A stretch of DNA of 36,066 nt from JACNLN01 sp964626495. Lineage in GTDB: Bacteria; Fidelibacterota; Marinisomatia; Marinisomatales; CAZVFT01. Position numbers and translations under genes: made by a program. The notes below the pieces were generated by a model that saw only the letters and a list, made by a program, of their open reading frames with translations, had not been told where the DNA came from and did not search any database. The stretch is taken from assembly GCA_964626495.1 (NCBI GenBank), contig CAZVFT010000010.1:1-36066 (forward strand). The letters run 5' to 3'. This document shows positions 1-7,157 of the stretch, one piece after another. Every line of letters starts with the position of its first letter. Position 1 is the first letter of the stretch.

Positions 1-966
1 AACCATTACTGCTTTCTTCGAAACTGAAACTTTCTGCACAAATTCATTAAGTTCCTTATTGACAGGACTTTTAAAATCTTCATCGTGAATAGGATTATAG
101 GGAATCACATTAAGTTTACATTTTAACTGATTCGTGATTTTTACAAGATGTCTAACATCCTCATTGGAATCGTTCACTCCTGCTATCAATACATATTCAA
201 GAGTTATCCTTCTTTTTGATTTCTGAGTATAATATTCAAGAGCACGGAAACATTGTTCCAACGGATATTTCCTGTTAATGGGCATCAAATTCAGACGAGT
301 AGTGTCATCAGCGGCATTTAGACTGAATGCCAGATTAAATTTGTGACCCTCATCAGCATATTGATAAATCTTTGGGATGATACCTGCTGTGGAAATTGTG
401 ATTTTCTTTGCACTTATGGAAAAACCATAATCATCATGGATCATATACGCTGCTTTTACAACATTTTCATAATTTAAAAACGGTTCACCCATACCCATCA
501 ACACAACGTTGGTAATCCTGAACGGTACTTCCCGCTGAATAGTAATTAGTTGTCCAATAATCTCTGAGACAGATAAATGACGGATAAATCCCATTTTGCC
601 TGTAGCACAGAACTTACAATCAAGACCACAACCAACCTGCACCGAAAGACAAACCGTATGGCGATCATCATCAGGAAGATAGACAGATTCAATTCTCTCA
701 CCATCCGATAACTCGAACAGGAACTTCCTCGATTGGGTTTCGCGAGAGGAATTCACAGACATTGTAATCATCTGCTCCAATATGGCATTATTTTTCAGGT
801 TTTGACGCAAAGTTTTAGGAATATTAGTCATCTCATCAAAGGAGGTTACCCGATGATGATGTATCCATGAAAACAGCTGGTTTGCACGGAAAGATTTTTC
901 CCCAAGGGACTCAAAATATGCAGCAAGCTCTTCCCGACTGAGTCCAGTTACATTGGTTTTATCCAC
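1..966 (-). CDS. rlmN: 23S rRNA (adenine2503-C2)-methyltransferase RlmN, 3' end cut by window edge
   Basis: Radical-SAM enzyme that methylates C2 of A2503 in 23S rRNA (and A37 of some tRNAs) using two SAM molecules; cytoplasmic. The visible 322 residues start MDKTNVTGLSREELAAYF, the usual small N-terminal helical domain, and continue into the radical-SAM barrel. The 4Fe-4S motif CGLDCKFC (C113, C117, C120) has the CxxxCxxC spacing of this family. GMGEPFLNYENV, NLAFSLNA and ITLEYVLIAGVND are further family blocks. The frame begins with GTG at 966; an ATG just downstream is out of frame. The last part, including the C-terminal catalytic cysteine region, lies beyond position 1. The upstream minus-strand gene stops 12 bp before the GTG, so they are probably co-transcribed. 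Family assignment is very secure. Confidence 0.96.
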   Translation of the reverse strand, partial: MDKTNVTGLSREELAAYFESLGEKSFRANQLFSWIHHHRVTSFDEMTNIPKTLRQNLKNNAILEQMITMSVNSSRETQSRKFLFELSDGERIESVYLPDDDRHTVCLSVQVGCGLDCKFCATGKMGFIRHLSVSEIIGQLITIQREVPFRITNVVLMGMGEPFLNYENVVKAAYMIHDDYGFSISAKKITISTAGIIPKIYQYADEGHKFNLAFSLNAADDTTRLNLMPINRKYPLEQCFRALEYYTQKSKRRITLEYVLIAGVNDSNEDVRHLVKITNQLKCKLNVIPYNPIHDEDFKSPVNKELNEFVQKVSVSKKAVMV

Positions 967-978
967 TTTCAGGAATTT

Positions 979-1713
979 TTATGGGTTCTTAACTTCGGGA
1001 GGATTGATTAGAAATTCTCGATCCGCATAAAAATAGTCATAAATGACCCAGCCAAGTGTAATCAAAGGAATAGTCACAACTGTGGTTGGTAAGAGATCAT
1101 TTGCCCGGTTATACACAAGATTAAATTCTAAAAATTCGCGAAGACTTCTAAATTTAATTAGATATCTGAACACAGCAATCCCAGCTCCCACATAAAATCC
1201 CTTTCGAACAGCATATTTAGAAACAGGTCTGTCAACAATAAGCTTATAGACATTCTCAAGGTAAATTGTATGCGGATTTTGATCGTTATCCTGGTAGTAA
1301 ATCAATTCTGGGGTATACATCCTCAATTCTTCATCTCTGAGATACACATAGGGAATTTCTTGCCCGTTTATTGTAATAATCTTACCTCCCCTCCCCTTAC
1401 ATATATTAACATAACGCCAAAGGTGATCCGAAATGAAAAATAGTTTTCCCTCACTGTTGTGAATATACAAAACGCTATCCATCGCAACTTTTACCGTTAC
1501 TTTCTGACGCTGAGGTTCAAAAATAAGTGTATCCCTTGTAAATTCGACTACCCTACCGGCTTGAGTCTGTCCATTCAAAAAGACAATCTCATGGCGTAAT
1601 GGCAGTGCTAAAAGTGAGGTGATGAAGAGATTGAATAAGAAAAAAAACTTTATTTGTACCTGAAATCCGATATAGGATTTCAGGATAAGCTTTAATTTAT
1701 TTGTTATCAACAC
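979..1713 (-). CDS. Unknown envelope protein with N-terminal hydrophobic segment
   Basis: I do not recognise this 244-residue protein. Residues about 20-38 (IKFFFLFNLFITSLLALPL) look like a signal peptide or membrane anchor. Then come a stretch resembling a small beta domain that starts HEIVFLNGQTQAGRVVEF (a form seen in proteins that convert a property into a string or offset), a middle part rich in Tyr and charged residues, and a possible second hydrophobic segment near the C-terminus (VVTIPLITLGWVIYDYF, about 212-228). The start is uncertain: the only available starts near the hydrophobic segment are GTG at 1713 and the next codon TTG, neither with a clear ribosome binding site, and a 10-bp perfect hairpin lies inside the first 20 codons. 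It sits 12 bp upstream of rlmN. Probably real, because the frame is long and the signal-like segment is well placed; the function is unknown. Confidence 0.6.
   Translation of the reverse strand: MLITNKLKLILKSYIGFQVQIKFFFLFNLFITSLLALPLRHEIVFLNGQTQAGRVVEFTRDTLIFEPQRQKVTVKVAMDSVLYIHNSEGKLFFISDHLWRYVNICKGRGGKIITINGQEIPYVYLRDEELRMYTPELIYYQDNDQNPHTIYLENVYKLIVDRPVSKYAVRKGFYVGAGIAVFRYLIKFRSLREFLEFNLVYNRANDLLPTTVVTIPLITLGWVIYDYFYADREFLINPPEVKNP
1659..1684. repeat. Perfect 10-bp inverted repeat at the start of the unknown envelope gene
   Basis: CCTGAAATCC (1659-1668) and GGATTTCAGG (1675-1684) are exact reverse complements with a 6-nt loop. On the minus strand this falls within the first 20 codons of the 979-1713 frame, so it may be a translational or transcriptional control hairpin, or a sign that the true start is further downstream. 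No T-run follows it. Confidence 0.6.
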
Positions 1714-2053
1714 TATATAATACTATTACACAGGTCAGGTGAAATTTGTGCTATACATCGTTTTATCATTTCTATTTGAAAGATGAAATAGAGATAACCA
1801 TAGTTAAAAAATGATTTCTCCTCCGAAGTAGACCTTGCGGATCAACATGAGCCACCTTTGGGCGTTACTCTACATTCCGTCGGGATCCGGACAGGCATTT
1901 TACTCCAACCCACATTCCTCTCAAAAAGTCTTCGACAATGTCTGATTTTGGGGTTTGTAATTCAGTATTGCAAAACTAAATTTAGTTAGCCATTTTATCA
2001 TAAAGTAGATAAATCAATTAATGGCAAATAACACCATTCGCAGTTAATTCAGT
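1714..2053. other. Divergent intergenic region, no gene seen
   Basis: This 340-bp gap separates the minus-strand envelope gene from the plus-strand barrel gene, so both promoters should lie here. I see no convincing open frame. The middle (about 1810-1940) has higher GC and short self-complementary words (TCCG...CGGA around 1877-1892). It also shares GATTTCTCC...CGAAGTA with the hairpin region near 3668, which suggests a degraded copy of a dispersed intergenic repeat. I could not assign specific promoter boxes. Confidence 0.4.
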
Positions 2054-2698
2054 ATGAAGAAATTAATAATTATTTTCTTACTTTCTATTTCGTTTCTACC
2101 TGCTCAGTTCAAATATTCCATCGGGACTGGATTAGCCTTTTCGTGGCCAGATTTTTCCGATTTTAACAAAACCCTGTCGGATTCTGGTATTGCAAAAGTC
2201 TCCGAATTTATTATGCCGATTTCTTACGATTTTTCCGTGAAAATTTACCCAAGTCTGAGAGTGGGATATTACCGTATCTCCACTTCCCTGTTCACCTATA
2301 ACAAATCATCTCAAAACTTCAGGTTGGTTCTCAAAATGAATGGGATTGGTGTGCAGACTTTCTTCACCTTTTTCAAGCGATTTGAGGCTGACTTCGGTAT
2401 CGCACCCATGCTCGGGAAATACAGCTTTTATCAGCATGAAATTACCGCAGTAACAACACCATTCCAATTTTCTACCACGACTAAAGCCGGCATTGACAAA
2501 TCCTTCTTTGCTTACTATAGCTGGATTGGATTGAGAATGCACCTAAAATCCTATTTAGCTGTTGAAGGAAAATTAGGATTTATAAAAACATTTATGGGCG
2601 ATGGCGCTTGGAAAAGCGAATCAGGAGAAACGAAGCTGAAGATGTCCATTGATACGAACCAACCTGTTTATCAGTTTGGTGTTGTTCTTGGGTGGTAA
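2054..2698 (+). CDS. Secreted outer-membrane beta-barrel-like protein
   Basis: 214 residues with a clear signal peptide (MKKLIIIFLLSISFLPAQ, cleavage after about residue 18). The mature part alternates hydrophobic and polar residues and has many aromatic residues at strand ends: FKYSIGTGLAFSW, LRVGYYRISTSLFTY, ADFGIAPMLGKYSFY and a final FGVVLGW. That pattern fits a small 8-10-strand outer-membrane barrel ending in an aromatic residue. I cannot place it in a named family; its ligand or role is unknown. No obvious Shine-Dalgarno sequence precedes the ATG, which is common in this group of bacteria. Its stop codon overlaps the start of the next gene (TAATG), so the two are translationally coupled. 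Confidence 0.75.
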   Translation: MKKLIIIFLLSISFLPAQFKYSIGTGLAFSWPDFSDFNKTLSDSGIAKVSEFIMPISYDFSVKIYPSLRVGYYRISTSLFTYNKSSQNFRLVLKMNGIGVQTFFTFFKRFEADFGIAPMLGKYSFYQHEITAVTTPFQFSTTTKAGIDKSFFAYYSWIGLRMHLKSYLAVEGKLGFIKTFMGDGAWKSESGETKLKMSIDTNQPVYQFGVVLGW

Positions 2699-3069
2699 TG
2701 CTTATTCTAATAAAACCAATCTTTATCGTATTGATTTTGTCCTTCCCCCTGCTTTCTCAGGAAGCACAAACCGATAAACCTGAGGTTATACCTTCAACAC
2801 ACTGTGAACACCCTGTCTTGCAAAAAGCCCTGATTCAGGGATTGAATTCTCTTTCACCCGTAGAAATCCCACAGTACTGGCTCAAATCGTGGCAGTGCAA
2901 ACAGTACGCAAAAAAAATGGGGAAAGAGATAGACTTCAAAACACTTTACGAACAGAAGGAACTGGAAAATTATCGTGAAGCTGAGGAAATATCGGGGATT
3001 GGGAGCAGTTGTGCTATCGTTATTTCTATAATTCTATTCTATTCTTATTACGGATACTTTATGAGATAA
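2698..3069 (+). CDS. Small exported or membrane protein coupled to the upstream barrel
   Basis: 123 residues, family unknown. I start it at the ATG at 2698, which overlaps the preceding TAA, rather than at a GTG two codons earlier. The N-terminus (MLILIKPIFIVLILSFPLLSQ) is a good signal peptide. The middle carries three cysteines (in STHCEHP, KSWQCKQ and GSSCAIV), two of them in a segment that could be disulphide-bonded in the periplasm. The C-terminus, GSSCAIVISIILFYSYYGYF, is a probable transmembrane helix. Coupling to the barrel gene suggests they act together at the envelope, but nothing in the sequence shows a specific function. A 7-bp hairpin (3076-3093) follows the stop directly. Confidence 0.65.
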   Translation: MLILIKPIFIVLILSFPLLSQEAQTDKPEVIPSTHCEHPVLQKALIQGLNSLSPVEIPQYWLKSWQCKQYAKKMGKEIDFKTLYEQKELENYREAEEISGIGSSCAIVISIILFYSYYGYFMR

Positions 3070-3206
3070 TGTACGACAGGCAACTCTGCCTGTAGCGTAA
3101 GCGAGGACCCCACCCGGTTTTAGACTGATCAGTAACGGTGATGCTATTCCACTAACCTTTTTTCGGTTGAGTATGTTTTCACACACCCCCTCCACCACGG
3201 CGGAGA

Positions 3207-3223
3207 CCCCTCTCTGAGAGGGG
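3207..3223. repeat. 8-bp GC-rich palindrome
   Basis: CCCCTCTC-T-GAGAGGGG is a perfect inverted repeat around a single central base, preceded by a GC-rich tract (CTCCACCACGGCGGAG). It is not followed by a T-run on the plus strand, so I treat it as part of a dispersed intergenic repeat rather than as a terminator. Confidence 0.5.
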
Positions 3224-3401
3224 ACTTTTACACCTGTTAGCGATCCCCCATCAAAAAGTCCTATCAATCATTAGCCAAACAAATATCAAGAGGGAGAAGT
3301 GTAAGCTTAACAGCTCTCTGATAACTGAAATTTCCTACAAATGTAAGACGTTAATTAATCGTCCAGCAGATAAATTCAATCCTCTGTACCCCTGCCGTAT
3401 T

Positions 3402-3529
3402 AGAAAAACCAAGGTTAAACGTCAAGACGAAACGAGGGATCAGAATTATTTTCTGTCTGAGCTCCGACACCTGTGTCGGGGTGAGTTTAAATAATTCCTC
3501 GAGTGACAACTCGACGCCTTGGTTTTTCT
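3402..3529. repeat. 128-bp near-palindromic element with 13-bp perfect terminal inverted repeats
   Basis: The ends AGAAAAACCAAGG (3402-3414) and CCTTGGTTTTTCT (3517-3529) are exact reverse complements. Inside them the two arms continue to pair imperfectly: the CGTCAAGACG...CGAGG...GAATTATTT arm matches the reverse complement of the AAATAATTCCTCGAG...CTCGACG arm. The centre is a perfect hairpin, CCGACAC-CT-GTGTCGG (3464-3479). The whole unit could fold into one long stem. It has no coding capacity. It could be a miniature inverted-repeat element, a bidirectional terminator relic or a structured RNA; a mobile miniature element fits best, but no target-site duplication is obvious. Confidence 0.6.
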
Positions 3530-3548
3530 CCAGCGGCTGTTTCTTTTG

Positions 3549-3575
3549 GTACTTTTCTTACGCTAAGAAAAGTAC
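3549..3575. repeat. 12-bp perfect hairpin
   Basis: GTACTTTTCTTA (3549-3560) and TAAGAAAAGTAC (3564-3575) pair perfectly around a CGC loop. It follows the 128-bp near-palindrome by 19 bp, and the intervening sequence (CCAGCGGCTGTTTCTTTTG) may belong to the same element. The arms are AT-rich and there is no following T-run. Confidence 0.55.
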
Positions 3576-3672
3576 AATTTCTTTATTATTCTTTCACCGT
3601 AACAGATCATCAGCAGGACAGACAAACCAAATGACGTTGTTATAAGAATCTCTAAAGTTTAAAATTGATTTC

Positions 3673-3688
3673 TCCCGAAGTATCGGGA
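3673..3688. repeat. Short TCCCGA/TCGGGA hairpin
   Basis: TCCCGA-AGTA-TCGGGA is a perfect 6-bp stem with a 4-nt loop. The flank GATTTCTCC...CGAAGTA resembles the sequence near 1811-1830, so this is probably a dispersed intergenic repeat family. Confidence 0.4.
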
Positions 3689-3860
3689 TACATCACTATG
3701 TCTGGCATTTGACGGATTTTACTCCGAAACAACGACGTACTTTTTCGGATTACTTTACACTTGATACTTTTTACTACAGCCACTACTTCACCACTCACCA
3801 TTTTACCACTTCACCCCCGTACAGTCGCGCCGCAGGAGTGTCTTCGACACAAGCTCCTTA

Positions 3861-3888
3861 CCTGCCCGAAAGATGTCAGGCGGGCAGG
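3861..3888. repeat. 8-bp GC-rich hairpin just beyond the dehydrogenase gene
   Basis: CCTGCCCG (3861-3868) and CGGGCAGG (3881-3888) are exact reverse complements with a 12-nt spacer. On the minus strand it lies about 40 bp past the stop of the nucleotide-sugar dehydrogenase and could slow or stop transcription, but no run of T follows, so a classic intrinsic terminator is not supported. A smaller GTGTC/GACAC hairpin (3838-3850) stands next to it. Confidence 0.45.
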
Positions 3889-3927
3889 GCAGGCACTCTA
3901 CCAGCTACCAGCCGTTTTTGATTTTTA

Positions 3928-5550
3928 TTATTTCACTAAATCCTTAATTCGTTTGATATGCCCACGACCGAGACCCTTTACCTCACATCCCAATTCTACA
4001 TATCGTCGTATCTTATCATCATCAAGGATACCAAAGCAGTCAATCACTGCTACCGGTTTTCCTACAGTCTGAATGATATCATCAGGATCAAGATCGAGAT
4101 ACTGTTTGTGCCTGACTGCAAAAACAATCACATCCGTTTGATGTAGAGCTTTCTTTAGATCCTTTTCAATGCTTAATTCAGTCAGCTTTTCCTGATTTCT
4201 GAAGAAGCGGCTCCGACTGCTGTCAGGATAGGTATTCTGATTTTCAAATTCCCACCAATGATCTACATACAGGTCGTGCACCCGGATTTCCGCTCCCATT
4301 TCTGCCAGTTTCCGAACGAGAATTTCTGAACCGCTGTATCGAGTATCTCCAACATCTTCACGATAAGACGCTCCCAGAATGAGTACATCTTTTGCGGCGA
4401 TGGGCTCACCCATATTCCGGAGAGCATCTCTTACCAGTTCGGCAGCATGAAGAGATCGTGTATCGTTGATATCAATAGCTGTCGTTGTCAATTTAAAAAT
4501 ATCGTCCTCAAAACCAAGAATATGTTTATATGCCCAAAATCCCAGCCCGCCATCCTTTGGCAGACAATATCCCCCGATTCCGGGTCCAGGAAAAATCATA
4601 TTGCTGTGGGTCGGTCTCACTTTAACAGCATCAATCACTTTCAGGATATCCACACCGTTCCGTTCAGCAAAGAGACTCCACTCATCCATAAAAGAAAGAA
4701 TAGTAGCTCGATAGCTGTTTTCAACGATTTTTGCTGTTTCTGATTCAATAGGGCGATCCAGCACGGTAAGTGGAAACTCATCGGTGTTAAGCACCTCATT
4801 TAAAAATTTTGCCACTCTTTCCCGAGCAACATAATTAATACCGCTGCAGACCCGCCAGAAATCCCGAATGCTTGCCACATATTCCTTGCCCGGCATTACC
4901 CGTTCATAACTGTGAGCAAGGAGGGGATCGGTATCAATTCCCCGCTCCAGGAAGATTTTTTTGATTGCGGGATATGCCACCTGTTCTGTCGTTCCGGGTG
5001 GAACAGTTGTTTCAATAAGTACAAGTGCGTACGGCGATATATTCTCTCCAATGGTTTTAAAGGACGCTTCAAGAGCTTTCATTTCTACCCCACCTGTGCG
5101 AACATCACCCAGGTCATTTTTCGCATAATCACATTGAACATCCACAACCACTACATCCGCCAGGGATAGAACTTTAGAATTATATGACGCTACAAGAGTT
5201 TTCTTATCAAGGACACATCGTTTAATCATAGGCGCTACTTCTGGATCCTCTGCCTTTACAGGGGATTCTCCACGGTTCAGTGTGGGAATTTTCCAGAAAC
5301 TGCGAATACTGGGGCGTTGAACTCCAATAACAAATTTTGTTGGGTTGCCATTTTCGTCCACCGTATCGGCTACAATAGCCGCCATAACAGCTCCCACAAA
5401 CCCCACTCCCAGTACGACAACAATCTCTTTACCAGAATCCCTTGCTTCATCTACTAATGCGTTAATCCTATCAAATTCGGTGGAATAATCCTCTTCTTTG
5501 GGAATAAGATATTCCACACCTTCTGGACTGATTGATATATTTCCACTCAT
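3928..5550 (-). CDS. Nucleotide-sugar dehydrogenase (UDP-glucose/GDP-mannose dehydrogenase superfamily)
   Basis: NAD-dependent enzyme that oxidises C6 of a UDP- or GDP-sugar to a uronic acid, supplying precursors for surface polysaccharide; cytoplasmic. Domains in order: an unusual N-terminal extension of about 40 residues, an NAD-binding Rossmann fold (VVVLGVGFVGAVMA), the middle helical domain (ESETAKIVENSYRA, with the conserved Lys and Asn), the active-site loop GPGIGGYCLPKDGG with the catalytic Cys at about residue 329, and a C-terminal UDP-binding domain (DVLILGASYREDVGDTRYSG). At 540 residues it is about 100 longer than typical UDP-glucose or UDP-ManNAc dehydrogenases. I use the second ATG, because AAAGGA sits 6 nt before it, while the ATG at 5565 has no such site. 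The sugar substrate cannot be read from the sequence. It stands alone, without glycosyltransferases nearby. Confidence 0.9.
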   Translation of the reverse strand: MSGNISISPEGVEYLIPKEEDYSTEFDRINALVDEARDSGKEIVVVLGVGFVGAVMAAIVADTVDENGNPTKFVIGVQRPSIRSFWKIPTLNRGESPVKAEDPEVAPMIKRCVLDKKTLVASYNSKVLSLADVVVVDVQCDYAKNDLGDVRTGGVEMKALEASFKTIGENISPYALVLIETTVPPGTTEQVAYPAIKKIFLERGIDTDPLLAHSYERVMPGKEYVASIRDFWRVCSGINYVARERVAKFLNEVLNTDEFPLTVLDRPIESETAKIVENSYRATILSFMDEWSLFAERNGVDILKVIDAVKVRPTHSNMIFPGPGIGGYCLPKDGGLGFWAYKHILGFEDDIFKLTTTAIDINDTRSLHAAELVRDALRNMGEPIAAKDVLILGASYREDVGDTRYSGSEILVRKLAEMGAEIRVHDLYVDHWWEFENQNTYPDSSRSRFFRNQEKLTELSIEKDLKKALHQTDVIVFAVRHKQYLDLDPDDIIQTVGKPVAVIDCFGILDDDKIRRYVELGCEVKGLGRGHIKRIKDLVK

Positions 5551-5729
5551 TTTATTTCCTTTCATTACTCATATTCTACGATTGATTCAAGTTACCTAAT
5601 CTGTATAAAATTTTAAGTGCGAAATTAAGAGATATTTTTTCAATCTTCCAATAAAGATCGTTCATAATAATATACTAACTATTGATAATTTTCTGGGTCA
5701 AATGAGGAATGTGAGTAGTGCTGACTTTC

Positions 5730-6077
5730 TTACTTCACCAGGTGGAGGTGTTTAAGGCCATAGATGAAAAGAGCTAAAGCAACAATCACGAGAATAATTT
5801 TCCCGATTGAGGCAAGAAATAGACTGCCAATGATGTCTTCGAGGGTAACAATAACACCTCTCTGTCCGAGAATTATAGCAAGTAATAGGGAAGCAGCAAA
5901 GATCACATAAATTATTCCCCGGACACCTTCAGCGAATCGAACGGCATGAGATGGTTGGTCAGGAGTACGTGAATCCTCGCCTTCACTGGTAACGGGGATT
6001 TCCTTTTGCTTTGCCTTTGCCAGTTTTTTCTGAATCTTGGTTTCGGTTTTAAGTCGCTTTTTTTCGATCTTATTCAT
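5730..6077 (-). CDS. Small two-helix membrane protein, unknown function
   Basis: 115 residues. The first 30 are strongly basic and probably a helical cytoplasmic tail (MNKIEKKRLKTETKIQKKLA). An acidic linker follows, then two hydrophobic segments likely to span the inner membrane (GIIYVIFAASLLLAIILG, about 54-71, and IGKIILVIVALALFIYGL, about 91-108), with a short C-terminal tail. The sequence TAAGGTT lies just before the ATG. It matches no family I can name. It stands between the dehydrogenase and the DNA glycosylase with more than 100 bp on each side, so it is probably its own unit. Confidence 0.6.
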   Translation of the reverse strand: MNKIEKKRLKTETKIQKKLAKAKQKEIPVTSEGEDSRTPDQPSHAVRFAEGVRGIIYVIFAASLLLAIILGQRGVIVTLEDIIGSLFLASIGKIILVIVALALFIYGLKHLHLVK

Positions 6078-6202
6078 AACCTTAGATTATAATATCCGAA
6101 AAATAGCATAAACAGCAGAAAAATACAATGACAGAAATCTTTACTAATTCCAGCACCATCGTTATCTTTACCAAATTATCAACAAAATGAATAGTGGTGT
6201 CA

Positions 6203-6793
6203 TCAAAATAAACTTTCCTGTCCGGGGGGCGGTTCTAGCACAGGATTTGAATCAATGAATGCTTTCAGATTTCTGAAATCTTCCTCCACCTGAGGCATGA
6301 AATTCGATTGCCTTAGAGCTGCAGCTGGATGGAGAGCTGGAAAAATAAAATACGAATGAGCGGGAATCGGCTTCCCTCTGAACTGGTGGATTTGTGCTGG
6401 TTTACGCAAAAGAAGACTTAAAGCTATATTGCCTAAAGGACAGACAATTTTGGGTTTGATGATTTTTATTTCTTCCAGTAAGAAAGGTGCACAGGTTTTG
6501 ATTTCAGAGGAATGAGGAAGCCTTCCTGGTGGTATACACCGGACAACGTTTGTAAGCCATAGGTCTCGACGTTTCAGTTTAATGTTGCTGATAAGTCTTC
6601 CCAGTAATACCCCAGCTGGTCCTACAAAGGGTCTTCCAATTTCATTTTCCTGGTCACCCGGACATTGACCAACCAACATTATCTTCGCTTTTTCATTCCC
6701 TTCTCCTAAAACTGCCCTTTTCCTGGATAAGTTTAATGAACACTTGGTACAGATTTGAATCTGGCTTTGAAGTTCATCAAGAGCTTCATTCAC
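6203..6793 (-). CDS. Uracil-DNA glycosylase, family 4-type (iron-sulfur)
   Basis: Base-excision repair enzyme that removes uracil from DNA. The four cysteines expected to hold the 4Fe-4S cluster are present with the family spacing: C15 and C18 (CTKC), C86 (TNVVRC) and C101 (IKTC). The uracil-pocket motif is GQCPGDQENEIGRPFVGPAG (residues 42-61), and the C-terminal substrate loop has FPALHPAAALR with H155. The first motif differs from the usual GEAPGxxE of family 4: Glu43 is Gln and Ala44 is Cys. The GxxPGDxE...GxPFVGPAG form also recalls UDGX, but the KRRIH loop that makes UDGX bind uracil covalently is absent. At 196 residues the length is normal. No clear ribosome binding site precedes the ATG. 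Confidence 0.88.
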   Translation of the reverse strand: MNEALDELQSQIQICTKCSLNLSRKRAVLGEGNEKAKIMLVGQCPGDQENEIGRPFVGPAGVLLGRLISNIKLKRRDLWLTNVVRCIPPGRLPHSSEIKTCAPFLLEEIKIIKPKIVCPLGNIALSLLLRKPAQIHQFRGKPIPAHSYFIFPALHPAAALRQSNFMPQVEEDFRNLKAFIDSNPVLEPPPGQESLF

Positions 6794-6967
6794 AATTTAC
6801 AAACTCTCCACTTTGCTGGTGTCATGCAATTGGATATTGGATGTAATAAAAGGGTATCCATAACAAAACGGGAAATTAGAAAATTTTCCAGTAAATCCTT
6901 TTAACGGTAAAAATACAACGTTCCACAGGATAGTTTTTAATAATATCAGTTTCTATTTATCTTGAGC

Positions 6968-7093
6968 TCATCTACCAAATGATTTCCTGTGGAACCCGGT
7001 TTCTCTCTGTTTTACTCGTTGACCTCTTTTTTTACCTTTTTTGAGTTTCTTCTTTCGATCAATCTTTCGACCTGATTTCGCTTTACGTGTCAT
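6968..7093 (-). CDS. Very small, very basic protein
   Basis: A 41-codon frame (45 if the ATG at 7105 is used) encoding MTRKAKSGRKIDRKKKLKKG followed by KKRGQRVKQRETGFHRKSFGR. Nearly half of the residues are Lys or Arg, there are almost no acidic residues, and there is no hydrophobic core, so it would bind nucleic acid or be disordered. A GGGA sits 7 nt before the second ATG. It lies between the HD-GYP gene (ends 7158) and the DNA glycosylase (starts 6793), on the same strand. Length and composition resemble small ribosomal or nucleoid-associated basic proteins, but I do not recognise a family. It could be a chance frame; the strongly biased composition and the position in an otherwise empty gap argue that it is real. 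Confidence 0.5.
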   Translation of the reverse strand: MTRKAKSGRKIDRKKKLKKGKKRGQRVKQRETGFHRKSFGR

Positions 7094-7157
7094 ATCAAAT
7101 CCCATCTTTCTTAATGTAGTTATACCTGATTATTTGATATACTTTTTCCAAGTGTTG

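Larger units (their letters stand above)
3070..3927. other. 858-bp gene-free region full of small inverted repeats
   Basis: No open frame here looks like a protein: the frames that exist have odd composition and no start signal. Instead the stretch is a mosaic of hairpins: ACAGGCA/TGCCTGT (3076-3093), CCCCTCTC/GAGAGGGG (3207-3223), the 128-bp imperfect palindrome at 3402-3529, a 12-bp hairpin at 3549-3575, TCCCGA/TCGGGA (3673-3688), GTGTC/GACAC (3838-3850) and CCTGCCCG/CGGGCAGG (3861-3888). It lies between converging transcription units (plus gene ending 3069, minus gene ending 3928), a typical landing site for intergenic repeats. No T-run marks a standard terminator. Confidence 0.6.

Noticed and set aside
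3709..4072. Open frames on the plus strand in the hairpin-rich gap and across the dehydrogenase end
   Set aside because: Composition is skewed (runs of Thr, Tyr, His, Pro), there is no ribosome binding site, and one frame runs antisense into a certain gene.
4447..5169. Plus-strand frames antisense to the nucleotide-sugar dehydrogenase
   Set aside because: They mirror a clearly real gene and resemble no family.
6203..6793. UDGX (covalent uracil binder)
   Set aside because: The defining KRRIH loop is absent; PALHPAAALR is found instead.
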